A program made the position numbers and the translations under genes. A DNA stretch of 64,000 bases, from contig CM072810.1 of assembly GCA_037013495.1 (NCBI GenBank), forward strand, positions 73,082,449-73,146,448, in the 5' to 3' direction. The notes under the pieces are model-generated. The model was not told the origin of the DNA. It was given only the letters and a program-made list of their open reading frames with translations, and did not search any database. The DNA is from Hippophae tibetana (Eukaryota; Streptophyta; Magnoliopsida; Rosales; Elaeagnaceae). Every line of letters starts with the position of its first letter. The stretch's first letter is position 1. Below, piece after piece: positions 1 through 12,085 of the stretch.

Positions 1-300
1 CACCATATGAGCGATGGAGTTACTCACCAAGAATGTGTTTAAAAAAATTCTAAAGTTCTTAATATCCAAGAAATATTCTCATGATCCGTTACAAGGGATA
101 TATTTGGAATATCAAATGGAAGAATTAATTTTGGAAGCAATTATTTTTGTTTTATTTAATTACGGGACTTTATATCTAGCGATTTCGTTTATACTACATT
201 TTTGAATTTTATTTGTCTTATTTATCATATGGTTTTTATACTTTTATTATTTACGGACGAATTAAACACATTTTACAACTAAATATCCCCACTAAGGTTG
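1..300 (+). repeat. Partial monomer at left edge, with collapsed direct repeat
   Basis: This is the 3' third of a monomer. At 71-86 only one copy of the 16-bp direct repeat remains, in its CTCATGATC form, so 19 bp are missing. The deletion opens a 63-codon frame from 14 to 205 (MELLTKNVFKK start) that other copies close. No sign of function. Confidence 0.85.
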
Positions 301-3300
301 CATTACGTGTAGGGTTTTGTTGCTTATATAAGAAAACAACAACCTTTTGAAGGAGGAAGAACAAGTATAATTAATGAAAATATTTTTTACCAAGCTTTGT
401 ACTTATCTTCCAAGGGTTCTTGATGGAATGCCTCGATTTGACACATCAAATGGAGTGATCATTTTTTTTCTTATCAAAAGGTTTTGGTTTTATGGAATTA
501 ATGATGTTGTTTTCGTCTGTGGATTTCATTTCGTAGTTCTTTTTTAAATACTTATCTCTTAGTCTTGGTCTTTATATCTACTCTCAATCAATCCTTGTTC
601 TTCATAAAAAAATTGTAGGAAAAAGAAGATGGATTCTACTGTTTACAATATTAAAAAAAAGAACATTTGATAAATCAGGGTTCCAATTTTAGGAAGCCTT
701 TACTTTCAACTCGGGTGTTGAAACTTTTAATATAATATATTCAATCGAACCTTGTAAAGGTTCCTATAATCAGAGCATGGATTCCGAAGAATATTATTTT
801 TTGGAATCAAATTCCACAGTTTACCTCACCAACCGAGAGTTTAAAATTTTCGTCGTACCTATTCCGTTTTTCTGGATTTCGATTTTATTCAATGCCACCA
901 TATGAGCGATGGAGTTAATCACCAAGAGTGTCTTTAAAAAGGTTCTAAAGTTCTTAATATCCAACAAATATTCTCAAGATCATAAAATATTCTCATGATC
1001 CTTTACAAGGGATATATTTGGAATATGAAATGGAAGAATTAATTTTGGAAGCAATTATTTTTGTTTTATTTAATTATGGGCCTTTATGTCTAGCGATTTT
1101 TTTTATACTAAGTTTTTGAATTTTATTTGTCTTATTTATCATATGTTTTTTATGCTTTTATTATTTACGGATGGATTAAACACATTTTACAACTAAATAT
1201 CCCCACTAAGGTTGCATTACGTGTAGGGTTTTGTTGCTTATATAAGAAAACAAAAAGCTTTTGAAGGAGGAAGAACAAGTATAATTAATGAAACTATTTT
1301 TTACCAAGCTTTGTACTTTTCCTCCAAGGGTTCTTGATGGAATGCCTCAATTTGACACATCAAATGGAGTGATCATTTTTTTAGGCATCAAAAGGTTTTG
1401 GTTTTACGGAATTAATGATGTTGTTTTCGTCTATAGATTTCATTTCATAGTTCTTGTTTAAATACTCATCTCTTAGTCTTGATCTTTATATCTACTCTCC
1501 ATAAATCCTGGTTCTTCATAAAAAAATTGTAGGAAAAAGAAGATGGATTCTACTGTTTACAATATTAAAAAAAAGAACATTTGACAAATAAGAGTTCCAA
1601 TTTTACGAAGCCTTTACTTTTGACTCGGGTGTCGAAACTTTTAATATAATATATTCAATCGAACCTTGTAAAGGTTCCTATAATCAGAGCATGGATTCCG
1701 AAGAATATTATTTTTTGAAATCAAATTCCACCGTTACATCACCTACCGAGAATTTAAAATTTTCGTCGTACCTATTCCTTTTTTCTGGATTGCGATTTTA
1801 TTCAATGCCACCATATGAGCGATGGAGTTACTCACCAAGAGTGTGTTTAAAAAGGTTCTAAAGTTCTTAATATCCAACATATATTCTCAAGATCATAAAA
1901 TATTCTCATGATCCTTTACAAGGGATATATTTTGAATATCAAATGGAAGAATTATTTTTGGATGCAATTATTTTTGTTTTATTTAATTATGGGACTTTAT
2001 ATCTAGCGATTTCGTTTATACTAAATTTTTGAATTTTATTTGTCTTATTTATCATATGTTTTTTATGCTTTTATTATTTACGGATGGATTAAAAACATTT
2101 TACAACTAAATATCCCCACTAATGTTGCATTACGTGTAGGGTTTTGTTGCTTATATAAGAAAACAACAACCTTTTGAAGGAGGAAGAACTAGTATAATTA
2201 ATGAAAATATTTTTTACCAAGCTTTGTACTTTTCTTCCAAGGGTTCTTGATGGAATGCCTCCATTTGACACATCAAATGGGGTGATCATTTTTTTAGGCA
2301 TGAAAAGGTTTTGGTTTTACGGAATTAATGATGTTGTTTTCGTCTGTGGATTTCATTTCTTTAGTCTTTTTTAAATACTCATCTCTTAGTCTTGACTTTA
2401 TATCTACTCTCAATCAATCCTTGTTCTTCATAAAAAAATTGTAGGAAAAAGAAGATGGATTCTACTGTTTACAATATTACAAAAAGAACATTTGATAAAT
2501 CAGAGTTCCAATTTTACGAAGCCTTTACTTTTGACTCGGGTGGAAACTTTTAATATAATATATCAAATCGTACCTTGTAAAGGTTCCTATACTCAGAGCA
2601 TGGATTCCGAGGAATATTATTTTTTGAAATCAAAGTCCACTGTTACATCACCTACCGAGAGTTTAAAATTTTCTTCGTACCTATTCCGTTTTGTTTTTGC
2701 TTTCGGTTTTATTCAATGCCACCATAAGAGCGATGGAGTTACTCACCAAGTGTGTGTTTAAAAAAATTCTAAAGTTCTTAATATCCAACAAATATTCCCA
2801 AGATCATAAAGTATTCTCATGATCCTTTATAAAGGATATATTTGCAATATCAAATGGAAAAATTAATTTTGCAAGCAATTATTTTTGTTTTATTTAATTA
2901 TGGGACTTTATGTCTAGCTATTTTGTTTATACTAAATTTTTGAATTTTATTTGTCTTATTTGTCTTATTTATCTTATGTTTTTTATGTTTTATTATTTAC
3001 GGATGGATTAAGCACATTTCCCAACTAAATATACCATTAAGGTTGCATTACGTGTAGTGTTTTGTTGCTTATATAAGAAAACAACAACCTTTTGAAGGAG
3101 GAAGAATTAGTATAATTAATGAAAATATTTTTTACCAAGTTTTGTACTTTTCTTCCAAGGTTTCTTGATGGAATGCCTCAATTTGACACATCAAATGGAT
3201 TGATCATTTTTTTAGGCATCAAAAGGTTTTGGTTTTAAGGATTTAATGATGTTGTTTTCGTCTGTGGATTTCATTTCATATTTCTTTTTTAAATACTCAT

Positions 3301-3719
3301 CTCTTAGTCTTGATCTTTATATCTACTCTCAATCAATCCTTCTTCTTCATAAAAAAATTGTAGGAAAAAGAAGATGGATTCTACTGTTTACAATATTAAA
3401 AAAAAGAACATTTGATAAATTAGAGTTCCAATTTTACGAAGCCTTTACTTTTGACTCGGGTGTCGAAACTTTTAATATAATATATCAAATCGTACCTTGT
3501 AAAGGTTCCTATAATCAAAGCATGGATTCCGAAGAAAATTATTTTTTGAAATCAAATTCCACCGTTACATTACCTACCGAGAGTTTAAAATTTTCGTCGT
3601 ACCTATTCCGTTTTTCTGGATTTCGGTTTTATTCAAAGCCACAGTATGAGCGATGGAGTTACTCACCAAGTGTGTGTTTAAAAAGGTTCTAAAGTTATTA
3701 ATTTCCAACAAATATTCTG
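301..3719 (+). repeat. Units 1-4 (part): unamplified left-family monomers
   Basis: The four units differ from one another by scattered substitutions and small indels, with no obvious local multimer. Spacings are 914, 913, 918 and 913. Unit 3 carries the 9-bp GTCTTATTT expansion near 2950 and the shortened GGGTGGAAAC junction near 2538, so it is related to the 920-bp class of units 7 and 10. An open frame of 148 codons at 3246-3692 is discussed under rejected items. Confidence 0.8.
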
Positions 3720-6700
3720 AAGATCATAAAATATTCTCATGATCCTTTACAAGGGATATATTTGGAATATCAAATGGAAGAATTCATTTTGGATGCAATT
3801 ATTTTTGTTTTATTTAATTATGGGACTTTATGTCTAGCGATTTAGTTTATACTAAAGTTTTGAATTTTATTTGTCTTATTTATAATATGTTTTTTATGCT
3901 TTTATTATTTACGGATGGATTAAATACATTTTACAACTAAATATCCCCACTAAGGTTGCATTACGTGTAGGGTTTTGTTGCTTATATAAGAAAACAACAA
4001 CCTTTTGAAGGAGGAAGAACTAGTAAAATTAATGAAACTATTTTTTACCAAGCTTTGTACTTTTCTTCCAAGGGTTCTTGATGGAATGCCTCAATTTGAC
4101 ACATCAAATGGAGTAATCATTTTTAGAGGCATAAAAAGGTTTTGGTTTTACGGAATTAATGATGTTGTTTTCGTCTGTAGATTTCATTTCGTAGTTCTTT
4201 TTTAAATACTCATCTCTTAGTCTTGATCTTTATATCTACTCTCAATAAATTTTTGTTCTTCATAAAAAAATTGTAGGAAAAAGAAGATGGATTCTATTGT
4301 TTAAAATATTAAAAAAAAGAACATTTGATAAATGAGATTTCCAATTTTACGAAGCCTTTACTTTTGACTCGGGTGTCGAAACTTTTAATATAATATATCC
4401 AATCCACCTTGTAAAGGTTCCTATAATCAGAGCATGGATTCCGAAGAATATTATTTTTTGAAATCAAATTCCACCGTTACATCACCTACCGAGAATTTAA
4501 AATTTTCGTCGTACCTATTCCTTTTTTCTGGATTGCGATTTTATTCAATGCCACCATATGAGCGATGGAGTTACTCACCAAGAGTGTGTTTAAAAAGGTT
4601 CTAAAGTTCTTAATATCCAACATATATTCTCAAGATCATAAAATATTCTCATGATCCTTTACAAGGGATATATTTTGAATATCAAATGGAAGAATTATTT
4701 TTGGATGCAATTATTTTTGTTTTATTTAATTATGTGACTTTAGCGATTTCGTTTATACTAAATTTTTGAATTTTATTTGTCTTATTTATCATATGTTTTT
4801 TATGCTTTTATTATTTACGGATGGATTAAACACATTTTACAACTAAATATCCCCACTAAGGTTGCATTACGTGTAGGGTTTTGTTGCTTATATAAGAAAA
4901 CAAGTACCTTTTGAAGGAGGAAGAACTAGTAAAATTAATGAAACTATTTTTTACCAAGCTTTGTACTTTTCTTCCAAGGGTTCTTGATGGAATGCCTCAA
5001 TTTGACACATCAAATGGAGTAATCATTTTTTTAGGCATCAAAAGGTTTTGGTTTTACGGAATTAATGATGTTGTTTTCGTCTGTAGATTTCATTTCATAG
5101 TTCTTGTTTAAATACTCATCTCTTAGTCTTGATCTTTATATCTACTCTCCATAAATCCTTGTTCTTCATAAAAAAATTGTAGGAAAAAGAAGATGGATTC
5201 TACTGTTTACAATATTAAAAAAAAAGAACATTTGACAAATAAGAGTTCCAATTTTACGAAGCCTTTACTTTTGACTCGGGTGTCGAAACTTTTAATATAA
5301 TATATTCAATCGAACCTTGTAAAGGTTCCTATAATCAGAGCATGGATTCCGAAGAATATTATTTTTTGAAATCAAATTCCACCGTTACATCACCTACCGA
5401 GAATTTAAAATTTTCGTCGTACCTATTCCTTTTTTCTGGAAGGCGATTTTATTCAATGCCACCATATGAGCGATGGAGTTACTCACCAAGAGTGTGTTTA
5501 AAAAGGTTCTAAAGTTCTTAATATCCAACATATATTCTCAAGATCATAAAATATTCTCATGATCCTTTACAAGGGATATATTTTGAATATCAAATGGAAG
5601 AATTATTTTTGGATGCAATTATTTTTGTTTTATTTAATTATGGGACTTTATATCTAGCGATTTCGTTTATACTAAATTTTTGAATTTTATTTGTCTTATT
5701 TATCATATGTTTTTTATGCTTTTATTATTTACGGATGGATTAAACACATTTTACAACTAAATATCCCCACTAATGTTGCATTACGTGTAGGGTTTTGTTG
5801 CTTATATAAGAAAACAACAACCTTTTGAAGGAGGAAGAACTAGTATAATTAATGAAAATATTTTTTACCAAGCTTTGTACTTTTCTTCCAAGGGTTCTTG
5901 ATGGAATGCCTCCATTTGACACATCAAATGGGGTGATCATTTTTTTAGGCATCAAAAGGTTTTGGTTTTACGGAATTAATGATGTTGTTTTCGTCTGTGG
6001 ATTTCATTTCTTTAGTCTTTTTTAAATACTCATCTCTTAGTCTTGATCTTTATATCTACTCTCAATCAATCCTTGTTCTTCATAAAAAAATTGTAGCAAA
6101 AAGAAGATGGATTCTACTGTTTACAATATTACAAAAAGAACATTTGATAAATCAGAGTTCCAATTTTACGAAGCCTTTACTTTTGACTCGGGTGGAAACT
6201 TTTAATATAATATATCAAATCGTACCTTGTAAAGGTTCCTATACTCAGAGCATGGATTCCGAGGAATATTATTTTTTGAAATCAAAGTCCACTGTTACAT
6301 CACCTACCGAGAGTTTAAAATTTTCTTCGTACCTATTCCGTTTTGTTTTTGCTTTCGGTTTTATTCAATGCCACCATAAGAGCGATGGAGTTACTCACCA
6401 AGTGTGTGTTTAAAAAAATTCTAAAGTTCTTAATATCCAACAAATATTCCCAAGATCATAAAGTATTCTAATGATCCTTTATAAAGGATATATTTGCAAT
6501 ATCAAATGGAAAAATTAATTTTGCAAGCAATTATTTTTGTTTTATTTAATTATGGGACTTTATGTCTAGCGATTTTGTTTATACTAAATTTTTGAATTTT
6601 ATTTGTCTTATTTGTCTTATTTATCTTATGTTTTTTATGCTTTTATTATTTACGGATGGATTAAGCACATTTCACAACTAAATATACCACTAAGGTTGCA

Positions 6701-7112
6701 TTACGTGTAGTGTTTTGTTGCTTATATAAGAAAACAACAACCTTTTGAAGGAGGAAGAATTAGTATAATTAATGAAAATATTTTTTACCAAGTTTTGTAC
6801 TTTTCTTCCAAGGTTTCTTGATGGAATGCCTCAATTTGACACATCAAATGGATTGATCATTTTTTTAGGCATCAAAAGGTTTTGGTTTTAAGGATTTAAT
6901 GATGTTGTTTTCGTCTGTGGATTTCATTTCATATTTCTTTTTTAAATACTCATCTCTTAGTCTTGATCTTTATATCTACTCTCAATCAATCCTTCTTCTT
7001 CATAAAAAAATTGTAGGAAAAAGAAGATGGATTCTACTGTTTACAATATTACAAAAAGAACATTTGATAAATCAGAGTTCCAATTTTACGAAGCCTTTAC
7101 TTTTGACTCGGG
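3720..7112 (+). repeat. 3.4-kb segment, copy 1 (partner 11023-14415)
   Basis: The segment matches 11023-14415 at a constant offset of 7303 bp. Shared private variants include GAATTCATTTTGG near 3780/11083, ATTTTTAGAGGCAT near 4120/11423 and AATAAATTTTTGTTC near 4247/11550. Differences are few: GTAGC versus GTAGG at about 6107/13410, and TTGCAAGC versus TTGCTAGC at about 6521/13824. Outside these limits the flanks diverge. The partner lies eight units away in the same orientation. Confidence 0.8.
5912..5931 (+). repeat. Inverted repeat in the T-rich part of the monomer (best copy)
   Basis: CCATTTGA-CACA-TCAAATGG has 8-bp arms and a 4-base loop. The right arm is mostly constant in the array. 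The left arm varies: CGATTTGA and CAATTTGA keep a 6-bp stem, while CGACTTGA breaks it. Because the stem is not protected in many copies, a structural role is doubtful. Confidence 0.6.
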
Positions 7113-7603
7113 TGTCGAAACTTTTAATATAATATATCCAATCCACCTTGTAAAGGTTCCTATAATCAGAGCATGGATTCCGAAGAATATTATTTTTTGA
7201 AATCAAATTCCACCGTTACATCACCTACCGAGAATTTAAAATTTTCGTCGTACCTATTCCTTTTTTCTGGATTGCGATTTTATTCAATGCCACCATATGA
7301 GCGATGGAGTTACTCACCAAGAGTGTGTTTAAAAAGGTTCTAAAGTTCTTAATATCCAACATATATTCTCAAGATCATAAAATATTCTCATGATCCTTTA
7401 CAAGGGATATATTTTGAATATCAAATGGAAGAATTATTTTTGGATGCAATTATTTTTGTTTTATTTAATTATGTGACTTTAGCGATTTCGTTTATACTAA
7501 ATTTTTGAATTTTATTTGTCTTATTTATCATATGTTTTTTATGCTTTTATTATTTACGGATGGATTAAACACATTTTACAACTAAATATCCCCACTAAGG
7601 TTG
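6699..7603 (+). repeat. Chimeric monomer (unit 8)
   Basis: The first 350 or so bases are of the 920-bp class (TAGTGTTTT, AAGGATTTAATGATG, ATTACAAAAAG). From about 7112 the unit follows the 906-bp class (ATATCCAATCCACC, GTGACTTTAGCG). The switch lies between about 7050 and 7131. This is the expected product of exchange between misaligned monomers, and it is the join of the trimer duplication. Confidence 0.75.
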
Positions 7604-9437
7604 CATTACGTGTAGGGTTTTGTTGCTTATATAAGAAAACAAGTACCTTTTGAAGGAGGAAGAACTAGTAAAATTAATGAAACTATTTTTTACCAAGCTT
7701 TGTACTTTTCTTCCAAGGGTTCTTGATGGAATGCCTCAATTTGACACATCAAATGGAGTAATCATTTTTTTAGGCATCAAAAGGTTTTGGTTTTACGGAA
7801 TTAATGATGTTGTTTTCGTCTGTAGATTTCATTTCATAGTTCTTGTTTAAATACTCATCTCTTAGTCTTGATCTTTATATCTACTCTCCATAAATCCTTG
7901 TTCTTCATAAAAAAATTGTAGGAAAAAGAAGATGGATTCTACTGTTTACAATATTAAAAAAAAAGAACATTTGACAAATAAGAGTTCCAATTTTACGAAG
8001 CCTTTACTTTTGACTCGGGTGTCGAAACTTTTAATATAATATATTCAATCGAACCTTGTAAAGGTTCCTATAATCAGAGCATGGATTCCGAAGAATATTA
8101 TTTTTTGAAATCAAATTCCACCGTTACATCACCTACCGAGAATTTAAAATTTTCGTCGTACCTATTCCTTTTTTCTGGAAGGCGATTTTATTCAATGCCA
8201 CCATATGAGCGATGGAGTTACTCACCAAGAGTGTGTTTAAAAAGGTTCTAAAGTTCTTAATATCCAACATATATTCTCAAGATCATAAAATATTCTCATG
8301 ATCCTTTACAAGGGATATATTTTGAATATCAAATGGAAGAATTATTTTTGGATGCAATTATTTTTGTTTTATTTAATTATGGGACTTTATATCTAGCGAT
8401 TTCGTTTATACTAAATTTTTGAATTTTATTTGTCTTATTTATCATATGTTTTTTATGCTTTTATTATTTACGGATGGATTAAACACATTTTACAACTAAA
8501 TATCCCCACTAATGTTGCATTACGTGTAGGGTTTTGTTGCTTATATAAGAAAACAACAACCTTTTGAAGGAGGAAGAACTAGTATAATTAATGAAAATAT
8601 TTTTTACCAAGCTTTGTACTTTTCTTCCAAGGGTTCTTGATGGAATGCCTCCATTTGACACATCAAATGGGGTGATCATTTTTTTAGGCATCAAAAGGTT
8701 TTGGTTTTACGGAATTAATGATGTTGTTTTCGTCTGTGGATTTCATTTCTTTAGTCTTTTTTAAATACTCATCTCTTAGTCTTGATCTTTATATCTACTC
8801 TCAATCAATCCTTGTTCTTCATAAAAAAATTGTAGGAAAAAGAAGATGGATTCTACTGTTTACAATATTACAAAAAGAACATTTGATAAATCAGAGTTCC
8901 AATTTTACGAAGCCTTTACTTTTGACTCGGGTGGAAACTTTTAATATAATATATCAAATCGTACCTTGTAAAGGTTCCTATACTCAGAGCATGGATTCCG
9001 AGGAATATTATTTTTTGAAATCAAAGTCCACTGTTACATCACCTACCGAGAGTTTAAAATTTTCTTCGTACCTATTCCGTTTTGTTTTTGCTTTCGGTTT
9101 TATTCAATGCCACCATAAGAGCGATGGAGTTACTCACCAAGTGTGTGTTTAAAAAAATTCTAAAGTTCTTAATATCCAACAAATATTCCCAAGATCATAA
9201 AGTATTCTAATGATCCTTTATAAAGGATATATTTGCAATATCAAATGGAAAAATTAATTTTGCAAGCAATTATTTTTGTTTTATTTAATTATGGGACTTT
9301 ATGTCTAGCGATTTTGTTTATACTAAATTTTTGAATTTTATTTGTCTTATTTGTCTTATTTATCTTATGTTTTTTATGCTTTTATTATTTACGGATGGAT
9401 TAAGCACATTTCACAACTAAATATACCACTAAGGTTG

Positions 9438-12085
9438 CATTACGTGTAGTGTTTTGTTGCTTATATAAGAAAACAACAACCTTTTGAAGGAGGAAGAATT
9501 AGTATAATTAATGAAAATATTTTTTACCAAGTTTTGTACTTTTCTTCCAAGGTTTCTTGATGGAATGCCTCAATTTGACACATCAAATGGATTGATCATT
9601 TTTTTAGGCATCAAAAGGTTTTGGTTTTAAGGATTTAATGATGTTGTTTTCGTCTGTGGATTTCATTTCATATTTCTTTTTTAAATACTCATCTCTTAGT
9701 CTTGATCTTTATATCTACTCTCAATCAATCCTTCTTCTTCATAAAAAAATTGTAGGAAAAAGAAGATGGATTCTACTGTTTACAATATTAAAAAAAAGAA
9801 CATTTGATAAATTAGAGTTCCAATTTTACGAAGCCTTTACTTTTGACTCGGGTGTCGAAACTTTTAATATAATATATCAAATCGTACCTTGTAAAGGTTC
9901 CTATAATCAAAGCATGGATTCCGAAGAAAATTATTTTTTGAAATCAAATTCCACCGTTACATTACCTACCGAGAGTTTAAAATTTTCGTCGTACCTATTC
10001 CGTTTTTCTGGATTTCGGTTTTATTCAAAGCCACAGTATGAGCGATGGAGTTACTCACCAAGTGTGTGTTTAAAAAGGTTCTAAAGTTATTAATTTCCAA
10101 CAAATATTCTGAAGATCATAAAATATTCTCATGATCCTTTACAATGGATATATTTGGAATATCAAATGGAAGAATTAATTTTGGAAGCAATTATTTTTGT
10201 TTTATTTAATTATGTGACTTTATGTCTAGCGATTTTGTTTATACTAAATTTTTGAATTTTATTGGTCTTATTTATTATATGTTTTTTATGCTTTTTTTAT
10301 TAACGGATAGATTAAGCGCATTTCACGACTAAATATTCCCACTAAGGTTGCATTACGTGTAGGGTTTTGTTGCTTATATAAGAAAACAACAACCTTTTGA
10401 AGGAGGAAGAACAAGTATAATTAATGAAAATATTTGTTACCAAGCTTTGTACTTTTCTTCCAAGGGTTCTTGATGGAATGCCTCGATTTGACACATCAAA
10501 TGGAGTGATCATTTTTTTTAGGCATCAAAAGGTTTTGGTTTTATGGAATTAATGATGTTGTTTTCGTCTGTGGATTTCATTTCGTAGTTCTTTTTTAAGT
10601 ACTCATCTATTAGTCTTGATCTTTATATCTACTCTCAATCAATCCTTGTTCTTCTTTAAAAAATTGTAGGAAAAAAAAGAAGGATTCTACAGTTTACAAT
10701 ATTAAAAAAAAATATGATAAATCAGAGTTCCCATTTTACACCGCCTTTACTTTCAACTCGGGTGTCGAAACTTTTAATATAATATATTCAATCGAACCTT
10801 GTAAAGGTTCCTATAATCAGAGCATGGATTCCAAAGAATATTATTTTTTGAAATCAAATTCCACAGTTTACCTCACCAACCGAGATTTTAAAATTTTCGT
10901 CGTACCTATTCCGTTTTTCTAGATTTTGATTTTATTCAATGCCACCATATGAGCGATGGAGTTACTCACCAAGAGTGTGTTTAAAAAGGTTCTAAAGTTC
11001 TTAATATCCAACAAATATTCTCAAGATCATAAAATATTCTCATGATCCTTTACAAGGGATATATTTGGAATATCAAATGGAAGAATTCATTTTGGATGCA
11101 ATTATTTTTGTTTTATTTAATTATGGGACTTTATGTCTAGCGATTTAGTTTATACTAAAGTTTTGAATTTTATTTGTCTTATTTATAATATGTTTTTTAT
11201 GCTTTTATTATTTACGGATGGATTAAATACATTTTACAACTAAATATCCCCACTAAGGTTGCATTACGTGTAGGGTTTTGTTGCTTATATAAGAAAACAA
11301 CAACCTTTTGAAGGAGGAAGAACTAGTAAAATTAATGAAACTATTTTTTACCAAGCTTTGTACTTTTCTTCCAAGGGTTCTTGATGGAATGCCTCAATTT
11401 GACACATCAAATGGAGTAATCATTTTTAGAGGCATAAAAAGGTTTTGGTTTTACGGAATTAATGATGTTGTTTTCGTCTGTAGATTTCATTTCGTAGTTC
11501 TTTTTTAAATACTCATCTCTTAGTCTTGATCTTTATATCTACTCTCAATAAATTTTTGTTCTTCATAAAAAAATTGTAGGAAAAAGAAGATGGATTCTAT
11601 TGTTTAAAATATTAAAAAAAAGAACATTTGATAAATGAGATTTCCAATTTTACGAAGCCTTTACTTTTGACTCGGGTGTCGAAACTTTTAATATAATATA
11701 TCCAATCCACCTTGTAAAGGTTCCTATAATCAGAGCATGGATTCCGAAGAATATTATTTTTTGAAATCAAATTCCACCGTTACATCACCTACCGAGAATT
11801 TAAAATTTTCGTCGTACCTATTCCTTTTTTCTGGATTGCGATTTTATTCAATGCCACCATATGAGCGATGGAGTTACTCACCAAGAGTGTGTTTAAAAAG
11901 GTTCTAAAGTTCTTAATATCCAACATATATTCTCAAGATCATAAAATATTCTCATGATCCTTTACAAGGGATATATTTTGAATATCAAATGGAAGAATTA
12001 TTTTTGGATGCAATTATTTTTGTTTTATTTAATTATGTGACTTTAGCGATTTCGTTTATACTAAATTTTTGAATTTTATTTGTCT
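9438..12085 (+). repeat. Units 11-13 block, copy 1 (partner 14922-17570)
   Basis: It corresponds to 14922-17570 at an offset of 5484-5485 bp (six units). Shared private variants are GAAAATATTTGTTACC, the shortened AAAAATATGATAAATC, CAGAGTTCCCATTTTAC, and a stop-containing TTTTTCTAGATTTTG in the second unit. The match ends where unit 19 switches subtype at about 17575. Confidence 0.75.

Larger units (their letters stand above)
4365..9788 (+). repeat. Tandem trimer of 2739 bp (906/914/920-bp classes)
   Basis: Bases 4365-7049 and 7104-9788 correspond at a constant offset of 2739 bp, giving the spacing series 906-914-920 then 905-914-920. The trimer members are recognisable: one lacks six bases at the GTGACTTTAGCG site, one has TCTTTAGTCTT in place of TCGTAGTTCTT, and one has TATACCACTAAGG and the 9-bp spacer expansion. 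The join is inside unit 8. Confidence 0.8.

Noticed and set aside
301-1214. Solo LTR or LTR-retrotransposon origin of the monomer
   Set aside because: A TATA box is present, but I find no TG...CA terminal pair with target-site duplications, primer-binding site, polypurine tract or retroelement coding sequence at a constant position.
3246-3692. Open frame of 148 codons (and 144-148-codon relatives at 5979, 8718, 9638, 13282, 14202, 15122 and 17853) as real genes
   Set aside because: They occur only in some subtypes, start within the T-rich intron-like stretch, and are opened or closed by one-base indels. They share the ORF-like part of the monomer but in varied frames, so they are by-products of the satellite sequence.
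4005-4205. Sense 66-codon frame (MKEEELVKL start) and the 62-codon relatives (MKIFFTKL start) as small membrane proteins
   Set aside because: They are hydrophobic only because the DNA is T-rich. The frame is interrupted in most units, and the 62-codon version exists only in the copies with TTTTTTCAATACTC.
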